DNA of 64,000 nucleotides from Nageia nagi (lineage: Eukaryota; Pinophyta). The DNA lies in the NCBI GenBank assembly GCA_050084985.1, contig JBITNC010000001.1, positions 95,852,001-95,916,000 of the forward strand, in the 5' to 3' direction. Of this stretch, positions 13,811-26,251 are shown in pieces (the stretch's first letter is position 1; each line of letters starts with the position of its first letter). Made by a program: the position numbers and the translations under genes. The notes beneath the pieces are model-generated. The model did not search any database. It was given only the letters and a program-made list of their open reading frames with translations, and was not told where the DNA came from.

Positions 13811-15330
13811 ATCAAGAATGAATAAAATATAATATATTATAATATGCTGAGTTGGAATAATGAACTTTTTAATATTCAAACTTGTAAAGGTCTAGGAGCT
13901 TGAGTTTAATTATGTACAAAGGATGTACACCATTGATGCCCTAAAAATAGGTCAATGTACATCATTGGCACCATGTTGGACAATCTTCCATGCTGTTGAT
14001 GTCATAAGATTTCTTGAATTTGGCTAAAATAAAATTATCTTAACTACTATTATCCAAAGTTTGTTGATTCACCATACTTATAGTTAAATATGAGATTGGC
14101 CTTAGTTGATGCTAAAAAGGGGGTAAGGAAGCCATCATGCCACATGTGTGAAGCCCAAATTCACCACATCATCATGTCATCATTTGGTGATAGTCATGAA
14201 TAAATCAACACTTGGAGGAGAATAGATTTATTCAAAGCTACAAGAAATGTAGCATAGAATGCAGAGTGAAGTTTAGAAGGAGAGATAATGCCCCATCATT
14301 CTACATATTTCTCCATGTCAATCGTAGGCCAACCAATAAATGCCAATTTATTCACTTGTCATGTATCAATTTTGTTAAAAATATCAACCTTTCCAAATGT
14401 GAAATTAACATGATTAATAAATTCAAATGAAAATAAAAAAGCAAAATATTGTACCTCATGATGGAAGCATAATTTTGGTACTGGTCCTCATGCTAAAAAG
14501 GTGCAATTAAGGATAAGTACAAGAGGATTTTTAATCATTTAAGTAACTCACATATTGGTATGCTACTAGTACCTTGATGTTAGTACACCATTGGCATCAT
14601 GAAATAAGTGGAGAAAGTCATTCAATTAAGAAGTGCCTTCATATGTCACCAAATCTTCCAAATATCATGGGCCTAGAGTTGCCTAGAAACAACCTTTTTG
14701 AAGATAAAACTTTACCCTACCAAATGGCTAAGATCAAGTATTCATAATCCAATTTATTTAGTTGTATATCATAAAAAGGTATGCACTATCATATGAAAAA
14801 CTAGAAATTTATGAAAATGAACTAGGCGCATTATAAACTCCTCTAAACATCAAATTACCATGTTGCTGGCATCCTAAACCCAATATAAATTTTAATGAAA
14901 AATACAAATGAAGCAATATTTACCTAATACATGTGGGTGTTCATTCAATAAATTAGATCCAAATTTCATTAATAGCACACACAATCTAAAAAGTGGATGC
15001 CATCAGCATCATGGAAATGGTAATTTTTAGTATTCAAAAAATGATGGGAGGGATTTAAAATTTTTACAAGGCCAATAAGACCTCCACATAAGAATTCAAG
15101 AATTGTATGGAAAAAAGATGATATGCCCTAATTAAAGCCCCAAGTCAAACCTATAAAATCAAAATATTTGTAAAAATAGGTCATTTTAAATTTGATTCCC
15201 TTGCTATTTAGAGCTTTAACAAGTAGGCATTGACTTCCTTGTTGACCTAGTTGAGTTTACCATCCTACCAGCAATGTTGAACTATTGGAGCATCTATTCC
15301 ATCTCTCATTTTAGTGCATTGAGCAAGAGA
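13811..15330. other. Gypsy interior without recognisable coding
   Basis: Interior of the gag+PMD gypsy. Short phrases such as 'accattgatgcc', 'cattggcacc' and 'tggcatcatg' recur loosely here and up to 18.2 kb, but I could not define a repeat unit or a protein domain on either strand. Confidence 0.45.
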
Positions 15331-16759
15331 ATGTCCATAGAGGATTCAAGGCTATGGAAGGATGGCTTCCATCAATTGGAGGAGTATCTAGTGGCAAATT
15401 ATGGGGAGGATAGGTCATTTAGCAAAGTATCTTCATAGTTTTCCATTTGAGCATGTGGTAAGTAGATTCAAATTTGAAATATTATATTTTTATTATCCAT
15501 GAGTGGAGAGGAGGGATTAGTAGATCCTGGTGTTACCTTGTAGGATCATAAGGGGTTGATCTAGGGTGGACCTATGAGGACTACAGCCTTAGAGTTAGCC
15601 TAAGCCTTCCCATAAACCCAAAAATAAAATGATATTTTAGATCAATTTAGGTTAAGGGACCTTGCATATGTGGGGATAATACAGATGGATACATCTCTTC
15701 TCACTACATTGGCTGAGAGGTGGGATTAGGATTTTTACTTATTTCACCTTCCCATCAATGAAATGATAGCAACTTTGGAGGATGTGTACCAAATATGGGC
15801 TATACCCATTAGGGATGGCTTAATATACTAGCATGAGATGGGGGATGATAACACTTGTGGGGTTGAATGTTTGTGGTTGATCAGATCAGATGAACATGAT
15901 TGGGATGATCGATTGATGTAACATGCAAAGGGCTATAGGTTTGCTAGAGTAGGGAGACATCTAAGGCTAAATGTGGTGGCTACTATTACTACCTATCTAT
16001 GTCTTAAAATAATACATTCAACTTTTGCTCTCAGTCCAACATGGATAGTACAAGAGATATGCACTCGAGGGTGATAGTTTGCATGGGGTCAATAGTACTG
16101 GCATAGCTTTACAAGGATTTATATTCATTTATCAATGTTGGTAAGGTCAATGTGATGATTACTCATGTTGGTATCTAAAAGGTTTGGGCCTATGAGCACA
16201 TCTCAATTATCAAGCTAGTGGGACTGCAGAGTGTGAGAGATCACCCAATAGACTTGGCCTTGGCATGCTGGATTAACCCATTAGGAAGATATAGGCGTAC
16301 TCTATCCATGAAGGTGAGAGACATCGATAGCTTATAAGAGGCAAACATCATATGGGTTTGCTACACTAATTATGTGTGGCATGGGGATGCTCATCATTTA
16401 GTGGGGGTGTGGCAAACCTAGTTCTTCCAAACTAAGTGGAAGATAGTGGAGCCATATCATCCAGAGTGAGTGTTGAGATAGTTTGAGATATAGCAGTAAT
16501 TCTAGTAGTTCCCTTAATGTACCATATGTACATAGTGGAGAGAGACTTTCCTAACAATGCTCAAGATATGCTAGTATGGATGATACAGTGGCTAGAGCCA
16601 CCAATAGAGGATGTTACTATAGAGGTAGCCATGGATCCAAGTTGCCCCCGTTATGCAGCATGGTGGATAGCTATGTATCCAAGCTCATTGGGACTAGAAA
16701 GTCAGATAGTAGAAGAGATGATATGGAAAGCCTACCATCATAGGAGGATGATTAAATGA
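15331..16759 (+). pseudogene. Plant mobile domain (PMD, MAIN-like) pseudogene
   Basis: Read on the plus strand, antisense to its host element. The frame from about 15680 gives LTTLAERWD, then FHLPINEMIATLEDVYQIW, followed by IPIRDGLI. This matches the core of the plant mobile domain (MAIN/MAIL family), usually written as ERW...FHLP-GEMTITLEDV-LLGLP-hydrophobic-G. Several in-frame stops (after ERWD and after GLIY) and frame changes follow. The last stretch, 16517-16759, is an open frame of 80 codons with a WWIAMYPSS segment that could be the C-terminal part. PMDs are known from nuclear MAIN/MAIL1 proteins and from mobile elements (Ty3/gypsy and MULE), where their role is unclear. The call for the 15.68-15.83 kb core is fairly secure; the start and end are not. 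Confidence 0.7.
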
Positions 16760-17420
16760 ATGTAGATAATCCCATCCATGATGGGCCTCCACCAATAGGG
16801 GGATTATAAGTGCTAGCAACGGTTGCCCCCACTCTAGGTAAGAAACATTCTTCTCAAAGTGCTTTATAATTTTCAAAATTTTAAATGTAGCTAATGAGAG
16901 ACTAACTAGCATTATGTATGATATGATAGGGGTGTAAAATGCATAGATATTAGCTATGGAGGCTAAGCTAGTTATACTGAGGCCAATGGAGGTTGAAGTG
17001 ACATGTCTCCAACCATTGGAGGTGAAGTTAGCTATGGGAAGGTCTACACTAGACGAAGCAGGATGTAGAGGTGGCTTCACTATCTCAAACAGTGAAGGGT
17101 CTTCAAGATAGGACCATCATGCTCCCACCAAATTAGTAGTGGGCATTCATGCAAAGTTAGCATGATCATATTGCAACATAGGCTCTAAAGATATCCAAAC
17201 TACAGGCCAAGTATATGATTGTTAAGATAATTTTGGAGATTCATGGACTCATGATGAGTGATATCTTGAGTGGAGTCTCTATATCTGGATCTAGTGGTAG
17301 TGGTAGGAGGGTACGCTCTAGGAGTGAGACATCTAGTAGTGGTGCTAGTATCACCCATAGGGGTGGATGATGTAGGGATAAGGCCCATGTCATACCTATT
17401 TTGTACCAAATTTTAATGTT
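16760..17420 (+). other. Possible C-terminal tail of the PMD frame
   Basis: Directly downstream of the PMD remnant the plus strand keeps a coding-like look, with Ser/Arg/Gly-rich stretches near 17280-17360, but it is broken by many stops. The minus-strand ORF of 128 codons at 16694-17080 has no recognisable domain and is probably a shadow. Confidence 0.3.
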
Positions 17421-17423
17421 TGA

Positions 17424-17470
17424 GTATATATTATATATATATAATATATATATATATATATAATATATAT
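17424..17470. repeat. (TA)n-rich palindromic microsatellite
   Basis: About 47 bp of almost pure alternating T and A, able to form a cruciform or hairpin. It lies between the PMD tail and the gag remnant. Confidence 0.85.
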
Positions 17471-18261
17471 GACCCATTTGGTGGACTCAATACTCTTATG
17501 TTTTTTATCTTTGTGTTATTTTTAAATTGTTGACATTAGACACACACACACAAGTATAATGAACTCTAAAAATTAACTCATTAATAGTAAAACATGTGAA
17601 GCATGCACACATTATGGTATGTATAACTGATAAAGATAGACACACACACTAAAATAACATAACCCCTAAAGGAACCAAGATACCTTGGAGAAATTAGTAA
17701 AGGTTAGGAGGGTGTATGTGAGCATAGATTTCAAGGTTAAACACCAAAGATCCACCTAAAGGCTAGGGAACATGGTTTAGAATGATAAAAAGTGGATTTT
17801 AAACATTTATCCTAGGAAACTCATGGTGCTGGCACCCTGAGATAGAGATAATAGGCTGTTAGCATCATGCATAGAGAGGAGTTGGATCCCCAGATTACAA
17901 AAATAGAAAGAAAAGATGGGTACAAAGAAGAAAAAGCACTAGACTAGTGAATAAATAAAAGGAAAGCAAAAAGATACCAAAAACCACCTAGCTACTAATA
18001 TACACTAATTATGATGTCAAAAAGAGCTCAAGGAATAACTTTATGTACTTAGGGAATTTTTTCCACCCAAATACACTTTATAGAGGTAGGGAAAAAAGAG
18101 GCACTTTTGTACTTGTCATCCCCACATTGTTTGCACTTTGAAAGTAAGAATGAACATCATTGGCATTGCACCTTTTGATTTTGTTCATGTTCCTATTTGG
18201 ATGAGGATGCTTAATTCATGAGTATTATCCAAAAAAGAATGTAAATTATGGGAAATACTTA
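17471..18261. other. Gypsy interior between gag and PMD, nothing recognised
   Basis: No protease or reverse transcriptase motif could be read on either strand. Two short (AC)n runs occur near 17540 and 17640. Confidence 0.45.
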
Positions 18262-20050
18262 CTACACCAATGCACCCTTGAGATTGTGAAGATGGTAGGG
18301 GATTATCGAATACCCTAGCCATGCATTATCTGGATTTATAGATCCTATGTATGCAACTAGTTTTTGATCCATCTTGATTGCTCCATTATTAATGAAATCT
18401 TTTATAAGGTTATGAAGTGTCCTGTAATCCTAGTTTAGATGACCAGGTACCTTATGATAATTGTAAAATTCCTCATAGTGAAAGTTTTTAGGCACACCAT
18501 TAGTAAACTTAGGTTCAATAATAGGAGGCAATTCAATTAGTTCCTCATCTAATAGCATATTTAGAATATTATCAATAGTATTAGTCAAAGGAGTATATTA
18601 GCGAGTATGTTTGAGTGGGGAACTACCTCATTTTTTGTGAGCAACATGATTTGCTTCAACCTTGGGTTGATTTTCAGTAATAGGTTTTGTACGTGAAGTA
18701 TGCTCAACATGTTTCATAACACTTAACTTTTTAATGCATGGTTTCTTTTTAGTAATAGTATCAATCATATCTCCTAAATACATATCATGATTAGAGATGA
18801 CAAATAGCTTATATATAGGCAAGAGACAATTAAAAATATGCTTGAGTTCATGTTCATCCATGGTGAGTTTATTAGCAATTTATTTCTATATCTTTACAAA
18901 ACCCTTCACTGATTGGTTAGGGAGTTGTTTAATTTTACACAATTCCTTAAGATAAACCTTCTTAGTAATGTTATAACCATAATCTTGCAAAAATATGTGA
19001 ATCAAATCCTCATACCTATCAATGTTACCTTCAAGAAGCTGAAAGTACCATTTGAGAGCCTCATCTTTCAAATTGTAAGAAAACAACTTAGCCAATAAAT
19101 CTTTATCATGCATATATTCAATAGCTTCTTCATGAAATTTACAAACATGCATCCTAGGATCTTGCATACCATCAAACTTAGTAAATTTTACACTCTTTTT
19201 CCTAGGGATTATTTTGGCAAGAATCCTAGCAGTGACGAGTCTTTTTAAACATGAAAGGAAATCATCCTCACTAACTCACCATGTTGTTAAACCCTACATT
19301 GGTATTTGGTGATGGTGGTGGGGAAGGAGGAGGTTGTTGTGTATTTTTGATGTCTTAAGTGTAATATGTTTCAAAATAGCAAACTCATAAGTATGATTAA
19401 CCCTATCCTACTCAAGTTCATGCACTACCCCTACCAAGATTTCCAATTGTTCATATGGAGGTTGTTTATACCAATCAATATTTTCTTGGATATTTATAAT
19501 GATACCTACTTTAATACAATGATCCTCATGAGTCCAAGTTGGTTGTAACTTAAAGGATTCTCTAATAAATTTACTAAGTTACTACTTGATGAGAGTTTTA
19601 CTTTTATCATCAGGTAAAATAACTTGACCCTTACCTTTCTTCTCTTGATTGAAGTAATGTGGATTAAGGATCAAATTACTATAATATTCATCATCCTCAT
19701 CTTTAGGTTTTGACTAGTCATCATTATCAAAAACATCATCCTCATGCAGTGGGTATTCTAACTCAACATCTACCTCTGATTTAGACTCTACTCTATTAGA
19801 ATCTATGTTGCCTACATCATGGTGATAATCGATCACATCACCCACAGCATGCATTTCATGCATATGTTGGAGATGTTTCAATGATTGCTCCTAATGAAAC
19901 AAGCTATCTTCAAATTCTATAGTTTCTAACTAGTTACCAAGAAAATTTTCATCTATAAGAAGTTTTACCATAATAGGAGCATTATTACAAAAAAAAATTA
20001 TAGCCTTTCCTTATCAAATAATGCCTATTGAATGGATCAAGCATTACAAG
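18262..20050 (-). pseudogene. Gypsy gag polyprotein remnant (Athila/Tat-like)
   Basis: On the minus strand an acidic linker (about 19690-19870) is followed by a retrotransposon gag region. The part at 18886-19230 contains FDGMQDPRMHVCKFHEEA, then LLAKLFSYNLKDEALKWYF and a YLKEL segment, the usual order of the retrotrans_gag family (target region, L-F-L--A--WY, F--F---Y). A second piece (18628-18861) and a stretch ending at 18262 that includes FYNYHKVPGHLN and YRTLHNLIKDFI resemble the downstream 'CxYH...GH...C' region of Athila/Tat gag, with cysteines lost. At least two in-frame stops and a frame change break it. Gag would form the particle that packages element RNA. No pol follows it in this element. 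Confidence 0.75.
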
Positions 20051-20476
20051 GAATCCTATCAAGATCAAGAAGTTCATCATCATCAAAAGGTTCTAGACAA
20101 GGATCCAAATTACCCAAGTTGCTAGGATCAAGAATAGCATATCATTTAGGGGTCTCTCCAATAATGGACATTTTTTTATTGGAATATGAAGATTTAGAAT
20201 CCCATATGGTCCTAGGAGGAGGGATTTGAATATACAATGCAGGATTAATTCAAAGACTTCTCCTAACCTTTGAAAATTGTACTTTGGATTTGGATATTGT
20301 AGGGTTATCTATGTTAAGATACATCTTTGGGATATAAGCAAAACAAGCCCTAGTTTATCCTACTCTTTGGTTACTATTAGGAGCACTTTCTCTATGGAGA
20401 GAAAAAGTAGCAAAAATTGATTCATGACTTTACAAAAGGATTTTGCCCTAGATGAATACCTAGGTATGTAAGAATG

Positions 20477-20488
20477 TCAGGTTCACCA
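20477..20488 (-). other. Primer-binding site, not of the iMet type
   Basis: On the minus strand TGGTGAACCTGA follows the 5' LTR after two bases. It is unlike the iMet sites of the other elements here. From memory it resembles the complement of a plant tRNA-Trp 3' end; this was not checked. Confidence 0.5.
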
Positions 20489-20490
20489 AA

Positions 20491-21158
20491 TGTAGACCCT
20501 AAATAATGCAATAGTATAATTAATTTAGAATTAACACATGCACTATTTGGTCTATTAGTTAGTTGACATAAATCAAAAATATGACAATAGATGATTAAGC
20601 ATATAGGTTCATTTCATTAACATGCATATTTAATTAATCAAGGAAAGGCACAAGCAATATCATACACACTAGTATGGTGTCGACACCCTAGTAATAGTAT
20701 GCTTTTGACATTGTGTTAATGATAAAATTAAATATGTGATGAAAGATGAAATGATAAATGTACAAATAATTTATCAATATAACAAAAGTATGATAATTTT
20801 GAGATAAGAGATTTGCTTGTTACATATAATAAGACCTTGCAAAGGTTTGCTCTATGAATGATGTTTGAGTCCTTGATTCTCTATCCGATATTCAATTGAT
20901 AGGAGCCTTGGTCTTCTATAATCTACCTCTTATCTACTTTACTCTTGATGATAATCCCATCCTTTATCTTTGTATGTTTTTAATTCCTTTATATAGGGAT
21001 GCTTCTACTATAGGATTTGACCCCTTGTATAATCCACAAGGGTCAAATATATGGCCTACACCTCTTTTATACATTTTAAATCCCTTTTTAGATAATACAT
21101 TGTTAAGGGATTAAAATGATATATTAAATACATAAAGGTTCATTGTGATGCATCTACA
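20491..21158 (-). repeat. 5' LTR of the gag+PMD gypsy element
   Basis: 668 bp, begins TGTAGACCCT and ends CATCTACA, flanked by AAGTT. It contains an extra segment, absent from the left LTR, around 20700-20800. Confidence 0.85.
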
Positions 21159-21643
21159 AAGTTCGAATGGTTTTAGTTCTTATCATGTCTCTCCTTCATT
21201 ATGATTCGAGGTAGATACCAAATTTGAAATCCCTACATTAAGAGGAGAAATAGATGATGAGGAGGTAAACTACTAGTTGAAATAATTGGAGGTATGTTTT
21301 TAGGTTCATTGTGTTGTTTTGTAAGTTCAAAACATTTCTTTTACAAGATTAAAAATGGATGGTCATGCTTTGATTTGGTGGGAGAGTCACACAAAATCTC
21401 TCCAACATGAAAATTGACTACCTATTTCTTCTTAGAATGAGTTAATGAATTTGATAAGAGATCAATTTTGTCCTTTGGGTAATCATAATAATAAATAAAT
21501 GAAATTACAATTATTTAGATAACAAAATGGATAATCTTTTTAGGAATACACTTTAGAATTTAGGAATCAATCTACCTTACATGGGATATCTCTCAAATAT
21601 CCTCAAGTACTAATGAAATACATAGTGGGTTTACATAATAATT
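21159..21643 (+). pseudogene. gag remnant of the cassette, copy A
   Basis: This resumes the element interrupted at 11931. The plus-strand translation from about 21345 gives RLKMDGHALIWWESHTKSLQ, then SF-EYTLEFRNQSTLHGISL and MKYIVGLHNNLMI. This is the retrotrans_gag pattern (L-G-A--WW, F---F---Y, F--L), usually found in Ty3/gypsy gag proteins. Several stops and frame changes break it. The same reading frame is better preserved in copy C at 48281-48505. No pol follows; the frame runs straight into an inverted LTR. Confidence 0.7.
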
Positions 21644-22165
21644 TGATGATATATATAATAACATAGCTTATAGAGATAATCAAACATAAATTTTCTTATA
21701 TTTTTCCCTCTATATCAACTTTAATAAAAATATATTTGAATTTCATAAAATACTGAATAAAATAGTAACTAAAATGAAGCATTCACATACATAAATGAAA
21801 ACACAAAATTTATCTTGGTTCATCTAGTGTGGGCTATGTTTAACAAAATATATCTAATATATGTATTGGAATGATAGGTCATTGCATTTATAAGAAGAAT
21901 ATGGAGAAATCAATGCCTCTAATACCACAAAACTCCTTTTTCTATTTGCAAAACTCTTCTCAAACTCACTATCAATCTCATATGGTTTTCCAATCAAAAT
22001 GATTCAAGTAAGATCCTTAGAAATTCAACAAAACTAACCACACCAACCAAACCCTATCAATAATGGATAGAAAGATGACATAGAGAAATATGATATCTCC
22101 TAAAAGAAAACCAATTCTTCTAACTTCCCAAATGAGTCACAAATGTCTCAAAATGCTTAAATTTA
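21644..22165 (-). repeat. Inverted LTR of gag cassette, copy A
   Basis: The reverse complement of this stretch matches the cassette LTR at 11136-11651 from end to end, including 'attaaagttgayat', 'ggaggcattgatttctcc' and the GAGTCATTTGGGAA edge. A normal 3' LTR would be in direct orientation; here it is inverted, so the gag core sits between long inverted repeats. Confidence 0.7.
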
Positions 22166-23291
22166 TCTCAAAATTATTTGACCAACATGGAGGATGTATA
22201 ACTTGATAAACATAATAAATTATTACCTTATTTCTTGTACACAACATGGAGAAAAGGAAAATTTAAGAAAATAAAACATTCTCACCAAATTCATTTTCCA
22301 TGTCACCACTTTGTTCACCCTAGCATTCTCATCAAATTAATTTGCTATGAAATATTTGATATAGTTTTACTTATCAAATTCTAAAATTTCTTTCTATATG
22401 AACTATAAAATTTATATGTAATGAATAATACACAAACTTTATTCTATGCAATAATGCATTCTTTTAATCAAATTTCACAATGTAACTATATGCTAGAGAA
22501 GGGTTATAAGTTTTACCTACAAACCCCTTTCTTTTTCACTAGGGAATTGTTTCTCTTTGTCTTTCAACTACTAATCCATGTGATAAAAGCTTGTATTTCC
22601 TCTCAATCTCTCCCTATATCTCTATTTCACTTTTCAAATATATTTAAACCTCATACAAATCCCTTCCCATGTTTATACAAAGATATGAATTTTCCACAAA
22701 TTCAATGTACCAAAACAAATCATTCTTCCTTGATTAATACCCTACCTAATATCCTTAACATTATTCTTCCTTGAAATATCAACATTCTCTTTTTGGGATT
22801 GGCTCACACCTTTGTCAACTAGTATAAAGGGTCAATTCATTGTGTCTGAAGGTTTTAGAGAGGGGGGTATCTATTCTTGGAGCTTATGACTCTTTATTAA
22901 ATTATAAATTCTATCTTTGTTACACCTATATACCTTGAAATATGGTCTATATATCAAATTCTAGGAGTGAATATTATTCTATCAAGGTTATTCATGCTCA
23001 ATTTCTAATATATTCCTTTTTAACTCAGTTATATTTTGAGCAATGCATAGTAGTATCAATGATACCAATAACACCAACACTCAAATACATGCTTGATAAT
23101 TTGTTGATGAAATTATTAGTGTTTTATGTATTTAAGAATATTTTGTATGTTTTTTAACATTAAAAATGCCATGGACTAATATTTTGATGCTCCATTACCT
23201 GGCTAGGAGAGCATGATATTTTTGTTACCTAACTATGTCAACTAGCATCAACACTAAGGGGATAAATTAGTTTTGGAGAAATTGAAGTGAT
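22166..23291. other. Flank shared with 54.43-54.73 kb; one weak ORF
   Basis: The first 260 bp match the sequence at 54460-54730 ('gaggatgta', 'aacattctca-caaattcattt'), so the duplicated composite extends this far. An ATG-initiated 117-codon ORF at 22421-22774 is rich in Phe, Leu, His and Asn and has no domain I recognise; I do not call it a gene. Confidence 0.5.
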
Positions 23292-25046
23292 TATCATAAT
23301 TTTGAGGTTCTCCAATCTCCAATAATAGTAAACAATGGTACAATCTAGTGATATCATATCGAATTTGAAGGTGTATTAGGTTGCAAAGTTTTTGAACTAC
23401 ATGATTAGGTTTTGATACTAACTCAAGAAATATAGGTTCACTAACCTTCACATCTTGATGAACACCATCAGATGCTATCAATATCTAATACCTACCTTAA
23501 GTTATATTACTAAAGTATTTTAATAGATAAAAAATTTCTATTGATGTGAAAAATCTACTAAAGTTATTTTGAATTCTAGTGAAGCTCCAATAGCCAGTGA
23601 ACTCCTTTTTTAGTAAGTAATGTAAGAATAAAGTGTTGTGAATATTAGCCTTTTCAATAAGCTGAAGAAAAAAAAATATTATAATTTATAAAATATTTTA
23701 TAGAGGTAAAATATATATTTACAAAAAGTACTCACACACCTCAACTAGATCTACAGATATTTGATAATCTATATTTAATGTTGAAGTCTCCAAGCTTCCA
23801 GAATTATGATGAGTAGGAAATATGGTGACCAATATCAAGGTGATGAATATGTTACCAAAGTTATAAAATATGTGTTTATAATGATGTATACCATCATAAA
23901 ATTGGATGAGTAAATCTCTAGTGAATCAAGTCTAAAGTTAAGATTGCTAAGGTGATTTTTGGTAGCCTAACCAGAGTTGTTCATCAATAACAAGGTCATC
24001 TTCAAAGTGCTATAACTTTGATGATTCTAGAGCAAGATGGGTATTGTAATATGTGGTTGTAAATATGAAAAAATCCGATTTAAAATGATTAAATAAAATT
24101 AAAATTTAGAGGAAAGAAACTTTGGTGATGTTGGACATAAGAAAACTTGACCTCACTATTGATTTATTCAGTTAATAGGTTACACATAGGGGTTAAAAGA
24201 ATATTGTGTAACTTTTGTATTTATCAAAGGATATGATAAGCATTATTTATGTTTGAAAATGGGAAAAATCATAATGTAAACATATTTAAGAATTATCTCA
24301 AGAGGATGGATACGTCTTTAATAATTCTTTGTGATATTAAGGCCTATCATTCAAGAAATAGTATGGATTGAGTTGACTATGTGTGGAAAAATATGAATGA
24401 AGGGTGGTAGATATCACACAAAGTGTTGGGTGAAATATACCATTGGAAATATATTGAGAATGGATTAAAAATATGAAATAACCATAATGAAATTAATTGT
24501 GATGTGGAATAAATAACCCTAAAATCTTATTGGTTTTAAACAATGAATATATTTTTCTATAGGATGATCACATAGAATGAATAAAATGGAAAAATCAATA
24601 TATAAATATAAAATATAGAATGGAAAATTCCTTATATTTCTCTAAATAATAATTACATACTTTAAATAAATATTACATACTACATTCTTTACAATGTACA
24701 AATATGGGCAGTTCTTTATATACAAAATGTATGTTGATATATTGCATCTAAGGCATATAACACTACTATATACAAAAAAGATATTTTACAGTCTTTTCAA
24801 TAGGGTAAATTATAATCAACCACACAAGTTATATAGGGAATAATAAAATAATTAGTTATGTTGATCTCAAGGATCCCAATGAATCCTTTAAGGCTTAGGT
24901 AGTCATAAGACTATCTCCCAATACCTCTTCTATGTGAGCTACAAAAACTCATACTCCCATTATGTAGTTGGAATAATTACCAAATTGTATCTAATAAAAT
25001 TTTAAAGGCTTGAATATAAAATATATGATGTGTTTTACCATGGAGC
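23292..25046 (-). repeat. Left LTR (copy B), first part
   Basis: Homologous to 45173-47000 of the right LTR. It is interrupted at 25046 by the chromovirus; the rest continues after 44527. The minus-strand ORF at 23254-23481 is simply part of this repeat. Confidence 0.65.
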
Positions 25047-25415
25047 TTTTAGAAACCTGCAAGTTTCAAGAAGAGATTCGCATAAAATATAGAAAGTTTG
25101 AACTTCAACAAGCATCCAATCTCACAATGGAACAAAATAACAATAGATTGATATAACAAAAAGCCAAAATGAACCATAGGCCTCTTCAAGGGGCACCTCC
25201 TATTCCTCTCTAAAAAATATAATTTTCAAGATGCTTACAAATGACTTCACCACAAGTATTTATAATCTACCTACCCTAACCCTAATTTAGTTGCTTCATA
25301 CAAAATGGTGGTTCGCCTTACAAATATTTCAACCCTTAATATTTAACAAAAGATTATATTCTAATTAAATAAACTACTATAGTATAATTAAATGTTAGGA
25401 TGTATGATCCTAACA
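25047..25415 (-). repeat. 3' LTR of the chromovirus
   Basis: 369 bp. It matches 44147-44522 with perhaps 12-15% differences by eye. The starting TG has decayed to TT on the plus strand. Confidence 0.9.
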
Positions 25416-25439
25416 TGCCACCCCTCTTAGGAATTGCTT

Positions 25440-26246
25440 TGTCCTTAAAGCTAAAAATTAGGGAATTATTGCTACAGTTGGTGGAGAGTCTCCCATGTTG
25501 CATCTTTAAGAGCTAAGTCATGCCACTAGATTAGAACTTCAATAATCATGTGGTTGCAAAGCTAGCATGTGTGATGGTCTCAAGTTCAACCAAGATTGAG
25601 GCTACCTTAGTGAATTTTGGTAATTCAATTTGAATGATGGTTTTGGATCCCAATACTTGCTTCAAGCATGAGACATGAAAAATAAGATGAATCTTTAATG
25701 ATACTGAAAGTGCCAACTTATATGTTGAAAGGCCAATGTGTTGGATTATCTTATAAGGTCCATAAAATCACAGGCCAATTTTTGGGAACCTTACAATTTG
25801 AGGTAAGTCTAGTGGTATGGTTGGAGCCTCAAGAAAACCATATCACCTTTTTAGAAATGTCACACAATCTGTTGTTGATCAGCTTGATGTTTCATTCAAT
25901 GTTGAGCCATCTGAATATTTTCTTGGACAAGGTGGTGTCAACTGATTGAACATTAGTGCTTTCTAGGATATAGGATGTGATTATGGGTGGGGGTTAACCA
26001 TGCAAGGATTCAAATGGAGTCATCTTGATGGATGTATGATAAGAAGTGTTATACCACCATTCAACTAAGGGAAGCCATTTGACCCAGTGGACTAGTTGAG
26101 AGGATGCAAAGCAATAGAGATATGTTTCCAAGCATTTATTAACAATCTCTATCTAAACATATTTTTGAGGGTGATATGTTGAGCTCATATTGAGTTTAAT
26201 GCCCTTAAGTTTAAAGAACTCTTACCAAAATTTATTAGTAAATGTT
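25440..26246 (-). pseudogene. Chromovirus integrase C-terminus and chromodomain remnant
   Basis: Reading the minus strand leftward from the Copia insertion gives the end of the integrase core: FTNKFW, then a YHPQ segment (YHPQTDGQTE in intact relatives), IVNKCLETYL, and WWYNTSYHTSIKMTPFESL. After several broken frames, 25440-25680 gives CLKQVLGSKTIIQIELPKF and, one frame over, QWHDLALKDATWE with a stop in place of the first Gln. The latter is the hallmark of the C-terminal chromodomain of plant chromoviruses (W--L----ATWE), which is thought to guide integration to particular chromatin. The third catalytic Glu of the integrase falls in a damaged stretch. Confidence 0.75.
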
Positions 26247-26251
26247 ACATC

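Larger units (their letters stand above)
11932..21158 (-). mobile_element. Non-autonomous Ty3/gypsy element with gag and PMD, no pol
   Basis: A complete LTR retrotransposon read on the minus strand. The LTRs are 11932-12512 (3' LTR) and 20491-21158 (5' LTR); both begin TGTAGACCCT and end CATCTACA. The flanking 5-mers are AAGTC (11927-11931) and AAGTT (21159-21163), a target-site duplication with one change. A polypurine tract (CAAAGAGGGGCAAA on the minus strand, 12513-12526) abuts the 3' LTR and a primer-binding-site-like TGGTGAACCTGA (20477-20488) lies two bases inside the 5' LTR. The interior holds a gag remnant of the Athila/Tat kind near the 5' end and an antisense plant mobile domain remnant further in. 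I found no protease, reverse transcriptase, RNase H or integrase in about 8 kb, so mobility would have depended on another element. It inserted into the gag of composite copy A. Confidence 0.85.

Noticed and set aside
16694-17080. 128-codon minus-strand ORF
   Set aside because: Lies opposite the PMD pseudogene and its tail, without any domain. Treated as a shadow frame.
17424-17470. Terminator hairpin
   Set aside because: Simple TA microsatellite; no bacterial-type terminator is expected in a plant nuclear sequence.
22421-22774. 117-codon ATG-initiated ORF
   Set aside because: Composition is biased to Phe, Leu, His and Asn, there is no recognisable feature and its start lies at the edge of a repeat flank. 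Not called as a gene.
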